DNA from: Bacteroidales bacterium
Lineage (GTDB): Bacteria; Bacteroidota; Bacteroidia; Bacteroidales; Prolixibacteraceae
Direction: 5' to 3'
Length of the DNA stretch: 33,903 bases
Assembly (NCBI GenBank): GCA_015654795.1
Contig: JAATGF010000102.1
Coordinates: forward strand, 1 to 33,903
Position numbers and translations under genes: made by a program. Shown piece by piece: positions 33,761 through 33,903 of this stretch; positions within the stretch are counted from its first letter, which is position 1, and every line of letters begins with the position of its first letter. The notes beneath the pieces were generated by a model that saw nothing but the letters and a program-made list of their open reading frames with translations, had not been told where the DNA came from and searched no databases.

Positions 33761-33903
33761 CTCGCGCCCCATCATCCCATTTTCCTGCTCTATGTTTGAT
33801 TCTTGTTTGGTCCATGTTTGGTTCATATCGAGTCTGTAATTTTTAATGACGGCGAAGCCTAATGACCTTTTTAATGACCTTTTAATGACGGCGAAGCCAA
33901 TGA
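33718..33903 (+). repeat. modular composite repeat, second copy, running off the window
   Basis: Contains a pyrimidine-rich module (ctccttctccccctcacctt, complement of the purine-rich module at 14152-14232) and at 33843-33903 the TAATGAC units with two GGCGAAGCC cores (complement of GGCTTCGCC at 14262-14320). The units lie in the opposite orientation to the copy after the NRAMP gene. The array reaches the window's end and probably continues. Confidence 0.75.

Noticed and set aside
33599-33839. Overlapping frames on both strands near the right edge.
   Set aside because: Both are translations of the dispersed repeats.

Overview
The window looks like a chromosomal segment of an anaerobic or facultative member of the Bacteroidota, probably Bacteroidales/Marinilabiliales-like. 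Supporting signs are promoter -7 elements of the form TAnnTTTG in front of many genes, few Shine-Dalgarno sites, the gene order guaB - PPIase lipoprotein - SurA - OstA-like, and the mix of oxygen-dependent and oxygen-sensitive ribonucleotide reductases. Nothing in the sequence names a species.

Layout. 1-6032 (+): a non-coding start, then guaB, two periplasmic peptidyl-prolyl isomerase/chaperone genes and an OstA-like envelope gene. 6201-9083 (-): a DUF2795 protein, a PduO-type cobalamin adenosyltransferase, a lone ABC ATPase, a candidate 44-residue small protein, a dispersed repeat and a methyltransferase-like protein. 9175-14082 (+): recG from an apparently leaderless promoter, then a two-gene metal transport operon (soluble MgtE_N/CBS protein plus an NRAMP-family carrier) behind a leader that can form competing hairpins. 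14083-15990: a scarred accessory island with a modular repeat, a fragment of a type IIG restriction-modification enzyme, a serine recombinase, a roughly 380-bp hairpin-rich element and a truncated secreted-protein gene. 16036-22821 (-): a ribonucleotide reductase locus, read as nrdD, nrdG, a cobO remnant, a second activase, nrdB and nrdA, with a cobalamin riboswitch in the nrdD leader. 23497-23868 (+): a decayed VapBC-like toxin-antitoxin pair with an intact-looking operator. 23904-30689 (-): AAE-family transporter, porin, acyl-CoA carboxylase beta subunit, biotin carboxylase, biotin carrier and a Cys-rich CWC protein, probably one operon. 30768-33430 (-): metE under a second cobalamin riboswitch. 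The right end is dispersed repeats.

How it fits together. Vitamin B12 is the recurring theme. Two cobalamin riboswitches sit upstream of B12-independent enzymes (both ribonucleotide reductase classes, and MetE). An adenosyltransferase for making coenzyme B12 is present, and a second, unrelated one (cobO) survives only as 41 codons. The carboxylase operon may act on propionyl-/methylmalonyl-CoA, whose usual mutase partner needs B12. The inference is a cell that uses B12-dependent NrdJ and MetH when B12 is available and falls back on the enzymes here when it is not; NrdJ and MetH are not in the window. All functional calls rest on motif reading without database searches.
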